Shown here one piece after another: positions 6,691 through 15,451 of a stretch of DNA of 64,000 nt. A program made the translations under genes and the position numbers. Each line of letters begins with the position of its first letter. Position 1 is the stretch's first letter. The notes below the pieces were generated by a model that had not been told where the DNA came from, made no database searches, and saw only the letters and a list, made by a program, of their open reading frames with translations. Location: positions 4,082 through 68,081 of the forward strand of contig NZ_JACIFV010000009.1 of assembly GCF_014197535.1 (NCBI RefSeq). Reading direction: 5' to 3'. The DNA comes from Rhizobium aethiopicum (GTDB taxonomy: Bacteria; Pseudomonadota; Alphaproteobacteria; Rhizobiales; Rhizobiaceae).

Positions 6691-7263
6691 ATGGCCAAGA
6701 TTGGCGTAAGAGTAGAAGCGACCGAAGAGAACACGCAGCAGCGTGATTTCACCAACTTGCCGAACGGCGACTATGCGTTGGAAATCAGCGCATCCGACAT
6801 CAAGGAAAAGAACGAGGGAACTCGAGACCACGCGATCAATCTCAGCGTCACGATCGATGTTCTGGCGCCGGAAGAGCTGAAGGGTCGCAAATTCTTCGGC
6901 AACTACAATCTCCAGCATCCGAATTCGCAGGTGCAGGAAATCGGCCAGCGGCAGTTTGCGTGCTTGCTGCGTGCCCTCGGCATGAATGAGGCGCCAGAAG
7001 ATTCGGACGAGCTTCAATTCATCACATTCCACGCTCGCGTCGGCATGGGGAAGGACAGCAAGGACAAGAACGCCGACGGCACACCGAAGTATGCCGCCCG
7101 CAACGAGATCAAAAAGTACTACTATCCCGACGAGGGCAACGTGCCGGAGCCGAAGGTCGACGCGGCACCTGTCGCAGCCAACGACAACCGCCAGGCTTCG
7201 CGGGCGCCGGCGCAGCAGCAGGAAAGCAAGCCTGCCGGTCGCCGGCCGTGGGGCAGCAAGTGA
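6691..7263 (+). CDS. DUF669-like, probable single-stranded DNA-binding protein
   Basis: The 190-residue product (start MAKIGVRVEATEEN) shows the DUF669 pattern: a beta-rich core (LPNGDYALEISASDIKEKN...HAINLSVTIDVL...GRKFFGNYNL) followed by a disordered tail ending RRPWGSK. DUF669 proteins commonly sit beside Sak or Sak4 recombinases, where they act as SSB-like partners. The tail contains AANDN (7177-7188). The start follows the leader CCACCACAGAAGGAGAC. Confidence 0.75.
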   Translation: MAKIGVRVEATEENTQQRDFTNLPNGDYALEISASDIKEKNEGTRDHAINLSVTIDVLAPEELKGRKFFGNYNLQHPNSQVQEIGQRQFACLLRALGMNEAPEDSDELQFITFHARVGMGKDSKDKNADGTPKYAARNEIKKYYYPDEGNVPEPKVDAAPVAANDNRQASRAPAQQQESKPAGRRPWGSK

Positions 7264-7427
7264 TGGGCTGGCCGCAGATTACCATCATTTCTCTTTCGGC
7301 AATCGGCGTTGGCATCAACGCTGCGAAACATGGTCAGCGGCGTGAGGGAAAGCATAACCTCTGGATCGCTTTGGCTGTGGTTGCGGCAGAAATGTACGTC
7401 CTGCACGCCGGCGGCTTCTTCAACTAA
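7263..7427 (+). CDS. Small membrane protein, 54 aa
   Basis: A 54-residue frame (MGWPQITIISLS...HAGGFFN) begins at an ATG overlapping the DUF669 stop (TGATG). Two hydrophobic stretches (ITIISLSAIGVGI and LWIALAVVAAEMYVL) flank a basic KHGQRREGK loop, so it probably forms a membrane hairpin. It is followed by a leader hairpin (7433-7455). Confidence 0.6.
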   Translation: MGWPQITIISLSAIGVGINAAKHGQRREGKHNLWIALAVVAAEMYVLHAGGFFN

Positions 7428-7432
7428 CCAGC

Positions 7433-7455
7433 GCGGGCCGATGGTGACGGCCCGC
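7433..7455 (+). promoter_or_regulatory. Leader hairpin before the 128-aa gene
   Basis: Perfect 8-bp repeat GCGGGCCG / CGGCCCGC with a 7-nt loop. TATCCACCACAAGAGGAGA and the next start follow immediately. Confidence 0.6.
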
Positions 7456-7480
7456 TATCCACCACAAGAGGAGATGAAAC

Positions 7481-7867
7481 ATGGGTGACAAAAACTTCAA
7501 ATGGTACGTCGCCGATAGCATCGACGCTGAACTGTTCCACAGCAAGCACGACACCCGCGACGAGGCGCTGGCCGAAGGGCGGGGCGTTTTTGCCAATGAT
7601 CCATTCGTCCTCATCGAGGCCGACCGCTCCGTCGTGAAGCCGAATTTCCACGCCGATTGGCTGATCGAGACGCTACTTGAGCAACTGGAAGAGGGCAATC
7701 CGGAATGCTGGGGCGAAGACGGCGCGGACGGAGCATGGCAGGATATCCCGGCTCTCGAGCGACTTTTGCAAGAGGCGGTAGCCAAGTGGCTCGTCGAGCA
7801 TCCACCGAAAACGTTCTGCGTCGATGAATTCCGCACCACGGAATTCTTCAACGGCGCGACCGCCTAA
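7481..7867 (+). CDS. Hypothetical acidic protein, 128 aa
   Basis: MGDKNFKWYVADSID... is acidic and Trp-rich. The N-terminal part (VADSIDAELFHSKHDTRDEALAEGR...VLIEADRS) looks like a small alpha/beta fold. Its start has a strong leader (CCACCACAAGAGGAGATGAAAC). It sits between the recombination genes and the beta clamp. I do not recognise the family. Confidence 0.7.
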   Translation: MGDKNFKWYVADSIDAELFHSKHDTRDEALAEGRGVFANDPFVLIEADRSVVKPNFHADWLIETLLEQLEEGNPECWGEDGADGAWQDIPALERLLQEAVAKWLVEHPPKTFCVDEFRTTEFFNGATA

Positions 7868-7874
7868 ACACACC

Positions 7875-7900
7875 TGCCGCATGGCCACCACCATGCGGCA
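7875..7900 (+). promoter_or_regulatory. Leader hairpin before dnaN
   Basis: Perfect 10-bp repeat TGCCGCATGG / CCATGCGGCA with loop CCACCA, followed by CCCACCACAAGAGGAGA. There is no U-tract. The loop repeats the motif found in the single-stranded part of the leader. Confidence 0.65.
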
Positions 7901-7922
7901 CCCACCACAAGAGGAGATTACC

Positions 7923-8984
7923 ATGCAACTGACAATCAGCCGCACTGAACTCGCGCGCGTCGTCGGCGCCGTGGGCAAGGTCGTAGAAGCCAGAACCACT
8001 ATCCCGATCCTGTCGAACATCCTGCTGGCAGCAGAAGGCGAACGACTGCACATCACCGGCACTGATCTTGATATCCAGGCGACGGCGTCGGCGGAAGCCA
8101 CCATCGTCAAGCCCGGCAGCCTCACGGTCAGCGCCAAACTGCTCGGCGACATAGCGCGCAAGGCCGGAAACGACACTATGGAGCTGTCACTTGACGGCGA
8201 CAAGCTAAGCGTCAAGAGCGGCCGGTCGAAGTTCGCGCTCAACACTCTGCCGGCGTCGGATTTCCCCGATCTCAAGGACGGCAAGTATGACGCGAGCTTC
8301 GAAGTTGATCTTGCTGCGCTGGTCGCGCCGACGGCATTTGCGATCTCCACCGAGGAGACGCGCTATTACCTGAATGGCGTCTTCCTGCACCTTCATGAAG
8401 ACGAATTGCGCGCCGTGGCGACGGACGGTCACCGCCTTTCGCGGCACCAGGTCGACTATCCCGGCGAAGGCAGATTCAATGGCGTGATCGTGCCGCGCAA
8501 GACCGTCGGCATGCTTCCTAAGGGAAAGGTCAATGTGTCCGTCGGCGAGGCGAAAATCCGCATCGCCAGCGGCGACTTCGTTCTCACCAGCAAGCTCATC
8601 GACGGCACATTCCCCGATTATGAGCGCGTCATTCCGCGTAGCAACGAAAACCGCGTGGTCGTCGATCGTGATGCCTTCATGAAGGCTGCTGACCGCGTAG
8701 CGACGGTCAGCAGCGAGCGAGGCCGTGCCATCAAGTTGAGCATCGCGCCCGGCTCGGTGGGCTTCACGGTCAATAATGCTGACGCGATCGCAACCGACGA
8801 AATCGAGGCCGGATACAGCGGCGAGCCGATCGAGATCGGATTCAATGCTCTCTACCTGCGCGAGATCCTTTCTGTCTTACCGGCCGGAGACGTCGTGCTC
8901 AAGCTGCGCGATGGCGGGTCGCCGGCCGTGATCACGGGCACAGCCGATGGCTGGGACGGCGTGCTTATGCCGATGCGCGTCTAA
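7923..8984 (+). CDS. dnaN: Phage DNA polymerase III beta clamp
   Basis: The 353-residue product (start MQLTISRTELARVVGAVGK) matches bacterial DnaN over its length: three repeated clamp domains, the core GTDLDIQATA, the ATDGHRLS signature near residue 163 and the canonical C-terminal end VLMPMRV. The start at 7923 follows AAGAGGAGATTACC. A sliding clamp encoded by a prophage that has no visible replicative polymerase suggests it redirects host Pol III to phage DNA, or replaces the host clamp. It lies inside the recombination/replication cluster. Confidence 0.92.
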   Translation: MQLTISRTELARVVGAVGKVVEARTTIPILSNILLAAEGERLHITGTDLDIQATASAEATIVKPGSLTVSAKLLGDIARKAGNDTMELSLDGDKLSVKSGRSKFALNTLPASDFPDLKDGKYDASFEVDLAALVAPTAFAISTEETRYYLNGVFLHLHEDELRAVATDGHRLSRHQVDYPGEGRFNGVIVPRKTVGMLPKGKVNVSVGEAKIRIASGDFVLTSKLIDGTFPDYERVIPRSNENRVVVDRDAFMKAADRVATVSSERGRAIKLSIAPGSVGFTVNNADAIATDEIEAGYSGEPIEIGFNALYLREILSVLPAGDVVLKLRDGGSPAVITGTADGWDGVLMPMRV

Positions 8985-9274
8985 TGGCGATCGACGAGCT
9001 GGAAGGCGGGCCATGGCGGCCCGCCAATGGCACCGACGGTATGGATTTCGAATTCCATTGGTGCAGCCACTGCCTGAACCGGAACGGCGATGGGCCATGG
9101 GAAGACGAATTCGGCAATGACATCGATGGATGCTGCCCGATCCTTGAGGACGCTGCGTGGTGCGAGCAGCCGCGCGAGCTGATCATCCGCAACGGCATGC
9201 CATGGTGCAAGGCGTTCCGCGAGGATCCTGCGGAGCCGGCGCGCTGCTTTTTCACGAAGGAGATGGGTTTATGA
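8984..9274 (+). CDS. Cysteine-rich hypothetical protein, 96 aa
   Basis: MAIDELEGGPWRPANG... contains several Cys residues in pairs (WCSHC; GCC; WCEQ; WCKAF; RCFF) and could bind zinc. Its ATG overlaps the dnaN stop (TAATG) and its stop overlaps the HNH start (ATGA). No family was recognised. Confidence 0.65.
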   Translation: MAIDELEGGPWRPANGTDGMDFEFHWCSHCLNRNGDGPWEDEFGNDIDGCCPILEDAAWCEQPRELIIRNGMPWCKAFREDPAEPARCFFTKEMGL

Positions 9275-9798
9275 GGCAATATGCCATCACGCAAGAAGAT
9301 GCCAGAAAAGCCTTCATCTACGATCCTTCTTCTGGCGTTCTAACTTGGCGTACCAGAGATGATGTCGGCCGTTCGTGGAATGCTCGCTTCGCAGGAAAGT
9401 CTGCAGGATGCGCGACAAAGGACGGCTATTTGCGCGTTAAGCTGAAGGGTGTCCGCTTACTCGTTCATCAGATGATATGGCTTCTTCTCTTTGGCTATGT
9501 GCCGGATGAGATAGATCACCAAGATCAAAATAAGTCCAACAATAGGCTGGCAAATCTCAGGGATGTCACTCGCCTAGAGAACGCCCGCAATCACACGATG
9601 CAGCGAAATAACTCAAGCGGCCATACTGGAGTGTATTGGGACGTTTCGCGAGGTCTGTGGCGGGTATTCATCTACGTCGGCAAACGCCAGAAGCATCTTG
9701 GTCACTTTTCGGACTTTGAGAAAGCCGTCTCCGTGCGCGTGGCGGCCAATGACCATCTTGATTTTCACCAAAATCACGGACGCAGGAAGGCAGCATAA
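9271..9798 (+). CDS. HNH homing endonuclease with AP2 domain
   Basis: The start at 9271 follows GAAGGAGATGGGTTT (175 aa). The HNH motif reads H-Q-M-I-W ... EIDHQDQNKSNNRLANLRDV, and an AP2-like DNA-binding segment follows (SSGHTGVYWDVSRGLWRVFIYVGKRQKHLGHF). This is the standard build of freestanding phage homing endonucleases. It is wedged between overlapping genes without disrupting them. It is a selfish element with no evident phage role. Confidence 0.88.
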   Translation: MRQYAITQEDARKAFIYDPSSGVLTWRTRDDVGRSWNARFAGKSAGCATKDGYLRVKLKGVRLLVHQMIWLLLFGYVPDEIDHQDQNKSNNRLANLRDVTRLENARNHTMQRNNSSGHTGVYWDVSRGLWRVFIYVGKRQKHLGHFSDFEKAVSVRVAANDHLDFHQNHGRRKAA

Positions 9799-10736
9799 TG
9801 GCGCCAATCCCTAAGCCAAAGCCCAGTACCATCGCCGCGATCGACAAGCACTATGTCGACGAAGCGAGGGACTGGGATTCTCTCGGCATCTCAGTGTCGC
9901 TAGCCGGCGCTGAGTGCGCGAGAGCGCTGTTTTACGAGTTCCGCTGGGCGTCGAAGCCGGAGCCAGCAACTGGCAAGCGTCAGCGCCTGTTTGAGCGCGG
10001 CCAGGATGACGAAGAGAAGATGCTGCGCGACCTGCGCGCGATCGGCGTGGAAGTATGGGGCGAGCAAGAAAGGGCTCGTGCCGTTCACGGATTCGTTCGC
10101 GGAAAGCTCGATGGCATCGCTCTTGGCCTGCTTGAAGCGCCGAAGACAATCCATGTCGTCGAGTGCAAAAGTCTGAATACAAAAGGCTTCAAGGCAGTAA
10201 TTAAGGATGGCGTGAAGAAGGCAAAACCGCTACATCACGCGCAAATTCAAATATATATGCACGTTCTGGGTTATGATCGCGGCTATTACTACATCAAGTG
10301 CGCCGACACCCAAGAATATCATTCGGAGCGCGTAGAGTACGATGTGGAGTTCTGCCTGCGCTTACTGGCGAATCTTGAGCGCATCATTTTTACAGACGTT
10401 CCGCCGCCGAAGATTTCGGAAGATCCGGAATTCTATCTCTGCCGATTCTGCAAGCACAACTCAGTTTGCCATAACGGTCTGCTGCCGCGCGTGACCTGCC
10501 GAACATGCATCCATTTTCAGCCGGAGCGCGGTGGTGATTGCCACGTCAGCTGCGCCAGATGGGCAAAGCCACTTTCGATAGACGAGCAGCGGGCGGCGTG
10601 CCCGGCCATGCTCTTCAACCCGGCGTTCGTTCCTTATGAGCAAGTCGACGTCGACGAGGAAGCGGAAACAATAACCTACCGCAAGCCTGACGGCAGCATC
10701 TGGATCGACGGCGCGACCCGAGAGGAGGCTGCATGA
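9798..10736 (+). CDS. PD-(D/E)XK exonuclease, Cas4/RecB-like with cysteine cluster
   Basis: The 312-residue protein has a PD-(D/E)XK core: GKLDGIALG supplies the Asp, and VVECKSLN supplies the Glu-x-Lys (near residue 122). A run of Cys residues follows (CRFCKHNSVC...VTCRTCIHFQ), like the Fe-S or zinc cluster of Cas4/AddB-type nucleases. It probably resects DNA ends for the Sak4-like ATPase. It overlaps the HNH gene before it and the sigma-like gene after it (ATGA). Confidence 0.8.
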   Translation: MAPIPKPKPSTIAAIDKHYVDEARDWDSLGISVSLAGAECARALFYEFRWASKPEPATGKRQRLFERGQDDEEKMLRDLRAIGVEVWGEQERARAVHGFVRGKLDGIALGLLEAPKTIHVVECKSLNTKGFKAVIKDGVKKAKPLHHAQIQIYMHVLGYDRGYYYIKCADTQEYHSERVEYDVEFCLRLLANLERIIFTDVPPPKISEDPEFYLCRFCKHNSVCHNGLLPRVTCRTCIHFQPERGGDCHVSCARWAKPLSIDEQRAACPAMLFNPAFVPYEQVDVDEEAETITYRKPDGSIWIDGATREEAA

Positions 10737-11248
10737 CCTACGCCCAAAGGCCCGCCGGCTTCGACGCCGCCCTGCTTGCCTATCTGCCCGCGCTGCGTCG
10801 CCAAGCCAAGTACATGGCCGGCGCGCACCACGAGGATCTGCTGCAGGACACGATCGCCATGATGCTCAGTCTTGCCGAAAAGTGCCGCGTCGAGACGTTC
10901 CGCACCTGGGCGCAAATCATCATGCGGCGGGCGGCCAGCAACCACAAACGAGCAATGCGGGCCGAGAAGCGGGCCGCGCCTACTGTAGATCTCGCTGCGG
11001 CTGGCCGCGTCGGTACGCCACCGGCGCAAGAACACGCCGCCGATCTCGCGATCGTCACCGAGGTGCTGGCCGGCATACGGCACGGCGACATCGTGCTGCG
11101 ACGCGCAGATGACGAGCTCTTGCGCGAGATCGGCGATGAGCGCGGCGTCGGCCGTGAGGCGGTGCGACAGCTTGAGGCCAAGGCCCGGGCAAGACTTTTA
11201 GACGTTCTCAGTATGAAGGAGGCCAACAATGGAAGCAGCAAACGATAA
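10733..11248 (+). CDS. Sigma-70-like transcription factor 1
   Basis: The 171-residue product has a region-2-like N-terminus (FDAALLAYLPALRRQAKYMAG...EDLLQDTIAMML) and a region-4 HTH (LLREIGDERGVGREAVRQLEAKARARL, near residues 125-152). This is the outline of small sigma-like phage regulators. It overlaps a paralogue by 20 nt. It may direct host RNA polymerase to phage promoters, including the late genes for which no strong consensus promoter is seen; that is inference. Confidence 0.75.
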   Translation: MTYAQRPAGFDAALLAYLPALRRQAKYMAGAHHEDLLQDTIAMMLSLAEKCRVETFRTWAQIIMRRAASNHKRAMRAEKRAAPTVDLAAAGRVGTPPAQEHAADLAIVTEVLAGIRHGDIVLRRADDELLREIGDERGVGREAVRQLEAKARARLLDVLSMKEANNGSSKR

Positions 11249-11723
11249 TCGGCCGGCAGAGTTTGACGCGCGGGTGATGGCATATGTTCCGGGCCTCAAA
11301 AGGTTGGCGGGCCGGCGAGTGCCAAGAGAGTACCGCGACGACCTCGTGACCGACACGATCATGTATGCCTTGGCTCACTGGAAGAATTTCCGTGAGGACG
11401 GAGGCATGTGGAATTGGCTTGAGTGGTCGATGCGCGGCATCCTCAAAAACGCAGCCACGAAGGCAGCCAACCGCAAAAAGAACCTGAAATTCGTTCCAAT
11501 CGAAGACCACATGAACCTCTCAACGCCAGCAACCCAACTGGCCCATGCAGATCTCTCGAAAGCCCTGGACGGCATGACCGGGCGGGGCGGCAAGATCGTT
11601 GTGCGCCGCGCGCTTGGCCATTCGTTGCGGGAAATCGGCGACGAGATGGGGATGACAAGCGAGCGGGTGCGTCAACTTGAGGCGCGAGAGATGAAGCGGC
11701 TCAAAGCGGTGAGGGCGGGTTGA
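11229..11723 (+). CDS. Sigma-70-like transcription factor 2 (paralogue)
   Basis: The 164-residue product starts behind AAGGAGGCCAACA, inside the end of the first sigma-like gene. It begins MEAANDNRPAEF and repeats the same plan: region 2 (ARVMAYVPGLKRLAGRRVP...DDLVTDTIMYAL) and region 4 (SLREIGDEMGMTSERVRQLEAREMKRL). Similarity to its neighbour suggests tandem duplication followed by divergence. The two may form a pair or act at different times. Confidence 0.75.
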   Translation: MEAANDNRPAEFDARVMAYVPGLKRLAGRRVPREYRDDLVTDTIMYALAHWKNFREDGGMWNWLEWSMRGILKNAATKAANRKKNLKFVPIEDHMNLSTPATQLAHADLSKALDGMTGRGGKIVVRRALGHSLREIGDEMGMTSERVRQLEAREMKRLKAVRAG

Positions 11724-12391
11724 TGAAGTTTGGCCCATGGTTGCCGAGCCGGAGCTTAGCAATGGCGGCCGGAGCAAAGTCGTATTTCACGGGAAAGTCA
11801 TGCAAGAGCGGTCACGTTGCATTCAGGTTCACGTCCAGCGGTCATTGCAGCGAGTGCGAGAAGGCATGGGATAGGCGCCGTAATGAAAAGCCCGGCCGGA
11901 AGGAAGCCAAAAAGACAGCGTCTCGTCTTTCACAGCGAAAGCGCAGGGCATCCGACGCATCTCTAGTGGCCCGCGAGCGTGAATACCACCAGGCAAGAAA
12001 AGCCCGACCTGAAGTAAAGGAGAAAGAGCGTGAGCGCATGCGCTTGAAGCGCCTTGATCCAGATTTTGTTGCCAGAGAAAGGCAGTACAAGCGAGACCAT
12101 CCTGAGCAAGTGGCGGTGCAAAACAGTCGCCGACGGGCAAGGATAAATCAGGCAGAGGGGAGCCACACCCCGGCCGACATCCTTCGAATATTCCTATCGC
12201 AAGGTAGAAAATGCGGTGAATGCGGCGCACGCGTCAACAAGTCCACATGGCACATCGATCACATTACACCTCTCTCGAAGGGCGGATCGAACTGGCCGAC
12301 CAACATCCAAATCCTATGCCGGCCGTGCAACCTAGAAAAGCACGCTTCGGATCCCATTGATTTCGCGCGTCGAAAGGGGAGGCTCATCTGA
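11723..12391 (+). CDS. HNH endonuclease with an N-terminal zinc motif
   Basis: I use the ATG at 11723; an in-frame TTG lies one codon upstream. The 222-residue protein has an N-terminal Cys/His cluster (CKSGHVAFRF...CSEC), a long very basic helical middle and a C-terminal HNH core (CGECGARVNKSTWHIDHITPLSKGG, then ILCRPCNLEK). It is a second freestanding homing-type nuclease in the early region. Its end overlaps the helicase start. Confidence 0.85.
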   Translation: MKFGPWLPSRSLAMAAGAKSYFTGKSCKSGHVAFRFTSSGHCSECEKAWDRRRNEKPGRKEAKKTASRLSQRKRRASDASLVAREREYHQARKARPEVKEKERERMRLKRLDPDFVARERQYKRDHPEQVAVQNSRRRARINQAEGSHTPADILRIFLSQGRKCGECGARVNKSTWHIDHITPLSKGGSNWPTNIQILCRPCNLEKHASDPIDFARRKGRLI

Positions 12392-14118
12392 TGCTAGAAC
12401 TCCGCCACTACCAGCGCGCCGCACTCGACGCGCTCTATGCCTATTGGGCCGACGACGGCGGCAACGGGCTGATCGTGCTGCCGACGGGCGCCGGTAAGGC
12501 TCTGGTCATCGCCAAGCTGATCGAGGAACTGCTGGCAGATTATCCAGACATGCGCATCCTCAATGTTACGCATTCCGCGCCCCTGGTCGGCCAGAACTAC
12601 CAAGAGTTCCTCGGCTTGTTGCCGTTCGCGCCTGCCGGCATCTATTCGGCGGGTCTGAACCGGCGCGATGCTCGCGCGCAGGTGCTGTTCTGCGGCATCC
12701 AATCGGTCTGGAACAAGGTCGACCAGATCGGCGATATCGATCTGGTCATCGTCGACGAGGCCCACGCCATCTCGCGAAACGCCAACACGCAATATGGCAA
12801 GTTCTTCAAGGCCGTGCGCCAGCGCAATCCGGACAGCCGGACCTGCGGCACGACGGCGACCGACTACCGCATGGATTCCGGCCGTCTGACCGACGATCTG
12901 GACGATGACGAGGCCGTGGATCCGATCACAGGCGCGCCGCTCAAGTTCAAGCTCTTCGATGATGTCGTCTACGAGATCGGCATTGGCGAACTGATCGATC
13001 AGGGGTTCCTGACTCGCCTGACCAGTCAGAAAACCACCAGCAAGATCGACCTGAAAGGTGTAGGCACGCGGGGCGGCGAATACATCCCGGGCCAGGTATC
13101 GGAGGCTGCTGAGCGAATTATCGAAGCGGCCGTCGCCGAAGACATGGTTTTGTCAGAAGGCAGGCGAGCTGGCTTGTTCTTCAGCACCAGCAAGGAGAAC
13201 GCGGCCCACGTCGCCGAAGCGGTACGCCGCCATGGCCGGACGTGCGCCGTGCTGACGAGCGACAACTCGCACGAGACCGACAAGATATTCAAGGCTTTCC
13301 GTGCCGGCGAGGTGTGGGCCATCTCCTCGGTAAGCATGATCACGACCGGCACGAATTTTCCGTTCGTCGACTTCATCAGCCTGATCTTGTCCACCAAGTC
13401 TCCCGGCAAGCTGGTGCAGATCCTCGGCCGCGGTACGCGCAACTCGCCAGGCAAGACCGATTGCCTCATTGCCGACCATGGCAAGAACCTCGCCTATCAT
13501 GGGCCGATCGATCAGATCAGGCCGCGCGAGCCCGGCAAGGGCTTAGGAGAGCAGCCGAAAAAGCTCTGCCCGCAGGACCAGATGGACGTCAACGGCAACT
13601 GCGGCTGCGGCGAACTCATCCCGATCTCTATCATGACTTGCCAGTGCTGCGGTTATGTCTTTCCGCCCAACGAGGAGGAGAAGATCACGGCGCAGGCGGA
13701 CAACACTCCGGTGCTGTCGACGGAAAAGCCTTGGTCTGTTGTTTCGTCGAGGACGTTCCGCCATCACCCTGGGAAGGACGGCAAGCCAGACTCGGTGAAG
13801 TGCACGTACATGGTCGGCATGAAGGCGGTAAACGAATGGCACTGCTGCGGCCACAAGGGGTATCCAAAAAGCAAAGCCGATAGGTGGTGGATTCTTCACG
13901 GCGGCTCCAGGCCGTTCCCTTCGTCTGTTCTCGAATTCCTTGAGCGACAGCATGAGCTGATGGACACGACCGAGGTGCAACTGGATTATGCACGCAATCC
14001 GAAATACCCAGATGTCGTGGCCCATCGCGTTGGACCGCGTGCCGATAACGACAACGCACCAGCACCGGCGAACGACAATCGCAGCATCGCCGAGGATTGG
14101 GAGGACATTCCGTTCTGA
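12391..14118 (+). CDS. SF2 DEAH-box helicase
   Basis: The 575-residue protein shows superfamily 2 motifs: Walker A PTGAGKA (31-37), DEAH (122-125), TTATDYR as motif III, and ILGRGTRN as motif VI (near 345). A cysteine cluster (CGCGELIPISIMTCQCCGY) follows the helicase core. The C-terminal tail contains DNDN and PANDN and ends WEDIPF. I infer a replication or recombination helicase. An operator-type promoter starts right after its stop. Confidence 0.88.
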   Translation: MLELRHYQRAALDALYAYWADDGGNGLIVLPTGAGKALVIAKLIEELLADYPDMRILNVTHSAPLVGQNYQEFLGLLPFAPAGIYSAGLNRRDARAQVLFCGIQSVWNKVDQIGDIDLVIVDEAHAISRNANTQYGKFFKAVRQRNPDSRTCGTTATDYRMDSGRLTDDLDDDEAVDPITGAPLKFKLFDDVVYEIGIGELIDQGFLTRLTSQKTTSKIDLKGVGTRGGEYIPGQVSEAAERIIEAAVAEDMVLSEGRRAGLFFSTSKENAAHVAEAVRRHGRTCAVLTSDNSHETDKIFKAFRAGEVWAISSVSMITTGTNFPFVDFISLILSTKSPGKLVQILGRGTRNSPGKTDCLIADHGKNLAYHGPIDQIRPREPGKGLGEQPKKLCPQDQMDVNGNCGCGELIPISIMTCQCCGYVFPPNEEEKITAQADNTPVLSTEKPWSVVSSRTFRHHPGKDGKPDSVKCTYMVGMKAVNEWHCCGHKGYPKSKADRWWILHGGSRPFPSSVLEFLERQHELMDTTEVQLDYARNPKYPDVVAHRVGPRADNDNAPAPANDNRSIAEDWEDIPF

Positions 14119-14123
14119 GGTAG

Positions 14124-14136
14124 TTGACAAATTTGT
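14124..14136 (+). promoter_or_regulatory. Dispersed operator copy 3 (TTGACAAATTTGT)
   Basis: TTGACAAATTTGT is followed by ATGTTTACA, a 22-bp stretch also present at 51965. It starts 62 bp before the ATG at 14186. The -10 position (CAGCGT at 17 bp) is poor, so an activator or a divergent -10 may be needed. Confidence 0.65.
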
Positions 14137-14185
14137 ATGTTTACACCAGCGTAACAATACCAGACCACCACAAGAGGAGACGATA

Positions 14186-14533
14186 ATGAGCGAGAGAAGA
14201 CCGATCTATCTGCACGATTGGAGCGAAAGCGGCGAAGCTGGAATGCTGTCCGACTTTCAGGCTTCGCCGGATGTGCTGTCTGGCGCGACAGTCATCGTCG
14301 CCAGCTACACCTATGAGAACTACAGCGGCGATGCATACGTGCTGTTTGAGCGTGACGGCAAGCTGTTTGAAGTCCATGGCGGGCACTGCTCGTGCTACGG
14401 ACTTGAAGGCCAATGGGAGCCAGAGGAAGCCGACCGCGACGCCATCATCCATCGCATTACCAAAGGCACATGGCATGCTGACGCGGTAGCCGTAAAGGGC
14501 GCCGTTCTTGCCGCGTTGCAGGCCGCAGCATGA
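14186..14533 (+). CDS. Hypothetical protein, 115 aa
   Basis: MSERRPIYLHDWSESG... starts behind CCACCACAAGAGGAGACGATA. It is an alpha/beta-looking protein with a conserved-looking core (VIVASYTYENYSGDAYVLFERDGKLFEVHGGHCSCYG). It heads the operon that follows operator copy 3, with Gp157-like and methyltransferase genes downstream. Function not recognised. Confidence 0.75.
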   Translation: MSERRPIYLHDWSESGEAGMLSDFQASPDVLSGATVIVASYTYENYSGDAYVLFERDGKLFEVHGGHCSCYGLEGQWEPEEADRDAIIHRITKGTWHADAVAVKGAVLAALQAAA

Positions 14534-15051
14534 CCAAAAACGACAACACCAGATTCCTCGCCGGAGACGTCGCCAATCTCGAGGCCGAGATCGACGCGCT
14601 GCTCGCAGCGTTCCCCGATCTCCAGGAAGACGAAACACTCCGCGCCGACATGCTGGAAGGCGAGACTAACCTCGGCGCCGTGCTCGCCCGCCTGCTCGGT
14701 CACGAGCGCGAAGCGGCCAGCATGGTCAATGCCATCAAGAAGCGCGCCGACGAACTCGACGCCCGCAAGAGGCGTCAGGAGCGCCGGCAGGCCGCGATGC
14801 GTGCGCTCATGCTGCGCCTGATGAAGGCGGCTGGTCTTCCGAAGGCGCCACTTACCGAGGCAACGATCTCGGTGACGAAGGGCCGCGACAGCGTCGAAAT
14901 CGTGGATGAGACGGCCGTGCCCGCGCGGTTCCTCAAGGTCGTGAAGTCGCCGGACAAGACCGCGATTAAGGCGGCGCTGGACGCTGGCAAGAAGGTCAAG
15001 GGCGCGGCGATCAAAACCGGCGATGATGTGCTCACCGTCCGCGCCGCATGA
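14530..15051 (+). CDS. Gp157-like phage protein
   Basis: The 173-residue protein has a long N-terminal coiled coil (residues 12-95, including KKRADELDARKRRQERRQAAMR) and a C-terminal beta segment (ATISVTKGRDSVEIVDETAVPARFLK). This matches the siphovirus Gp157 family, first described in Streptococcus thermophilus phages and linked there to phage resistance. Its role in phage biology is unresolved. ATGA overlap with its neighbours. Confidence 0.75.
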   Translation: MTKNDNTRFLAGDVANLEAEIDALLAAFPDLQEDETLRADMLEGETNLGAVLARLLGHEREAASMVNAIKKRADELDARKRRQERRQAAMRALMLRLMKAAGLPKAPLTEATISVTKGRDSVEIVDETAVPARFLKVVKSPDKTAIKAALDAGKKVKGAAIKTGDDVLTVRAA

Positions 15052-15341
15052 CCGCCATCTACGACAAGACCGGCCGCGCAATCGCGGTCGGAGACGTGCT
15101 CAAGGTCTATCACTTCACGGCGGCTTTGAGGCGCAAAAAGCACTTTATGTACAAGCAGGTCGCAATTGCCGACAGGTTTCGCGATGGAACGCCGATCCTT
15201 CGTGTTGTCCACCTTGATCTGACCGACGATTTTTACACGTTGATCTGCGATGGCCGCCATCTGCCCGACTACGAGATTGTCCAGAGCGTCAAGTGCGACC
15301 ACCACGACCGGCCACGCCACCGCCACACTGCCGCGCCCTAG
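15048..15341 (+). CDS. Hypothetical protein, 97 aa
   Basis: MTAIYDKTGRAIAVGDVLKVYHF... has a short beta-rich, SH3-like N-terminus (GRAIAVGDVLKVYHFTAALRRKKH) and a His/Arg-rich tail. It is coupled to the Gp157-like gene by an ATGA overlap. Proteins of this outline are common in rhizobial prophages, as far as I recall. The function is unknown. Confidence 0.6.
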   Translation: MTAIYDKTGRAIAVGDVLKVYHFTAALRRKKHFMYKQVAIADRFRDGTPILRVVHLDLTDDFYTLICDGRHLPDYEIVQSVKCDHHDRPRHRHTAAP

Positions 15342-15451
15342 CGCGCAGTCGGCGTTCAATTATTTGCGCATAAAGCGGCATAACGTACAGCCAAACATAC
15401 AACACCCCGCTCGCCACCAACGCGCGGGACTGCACCACAGAGGAGAGAATA

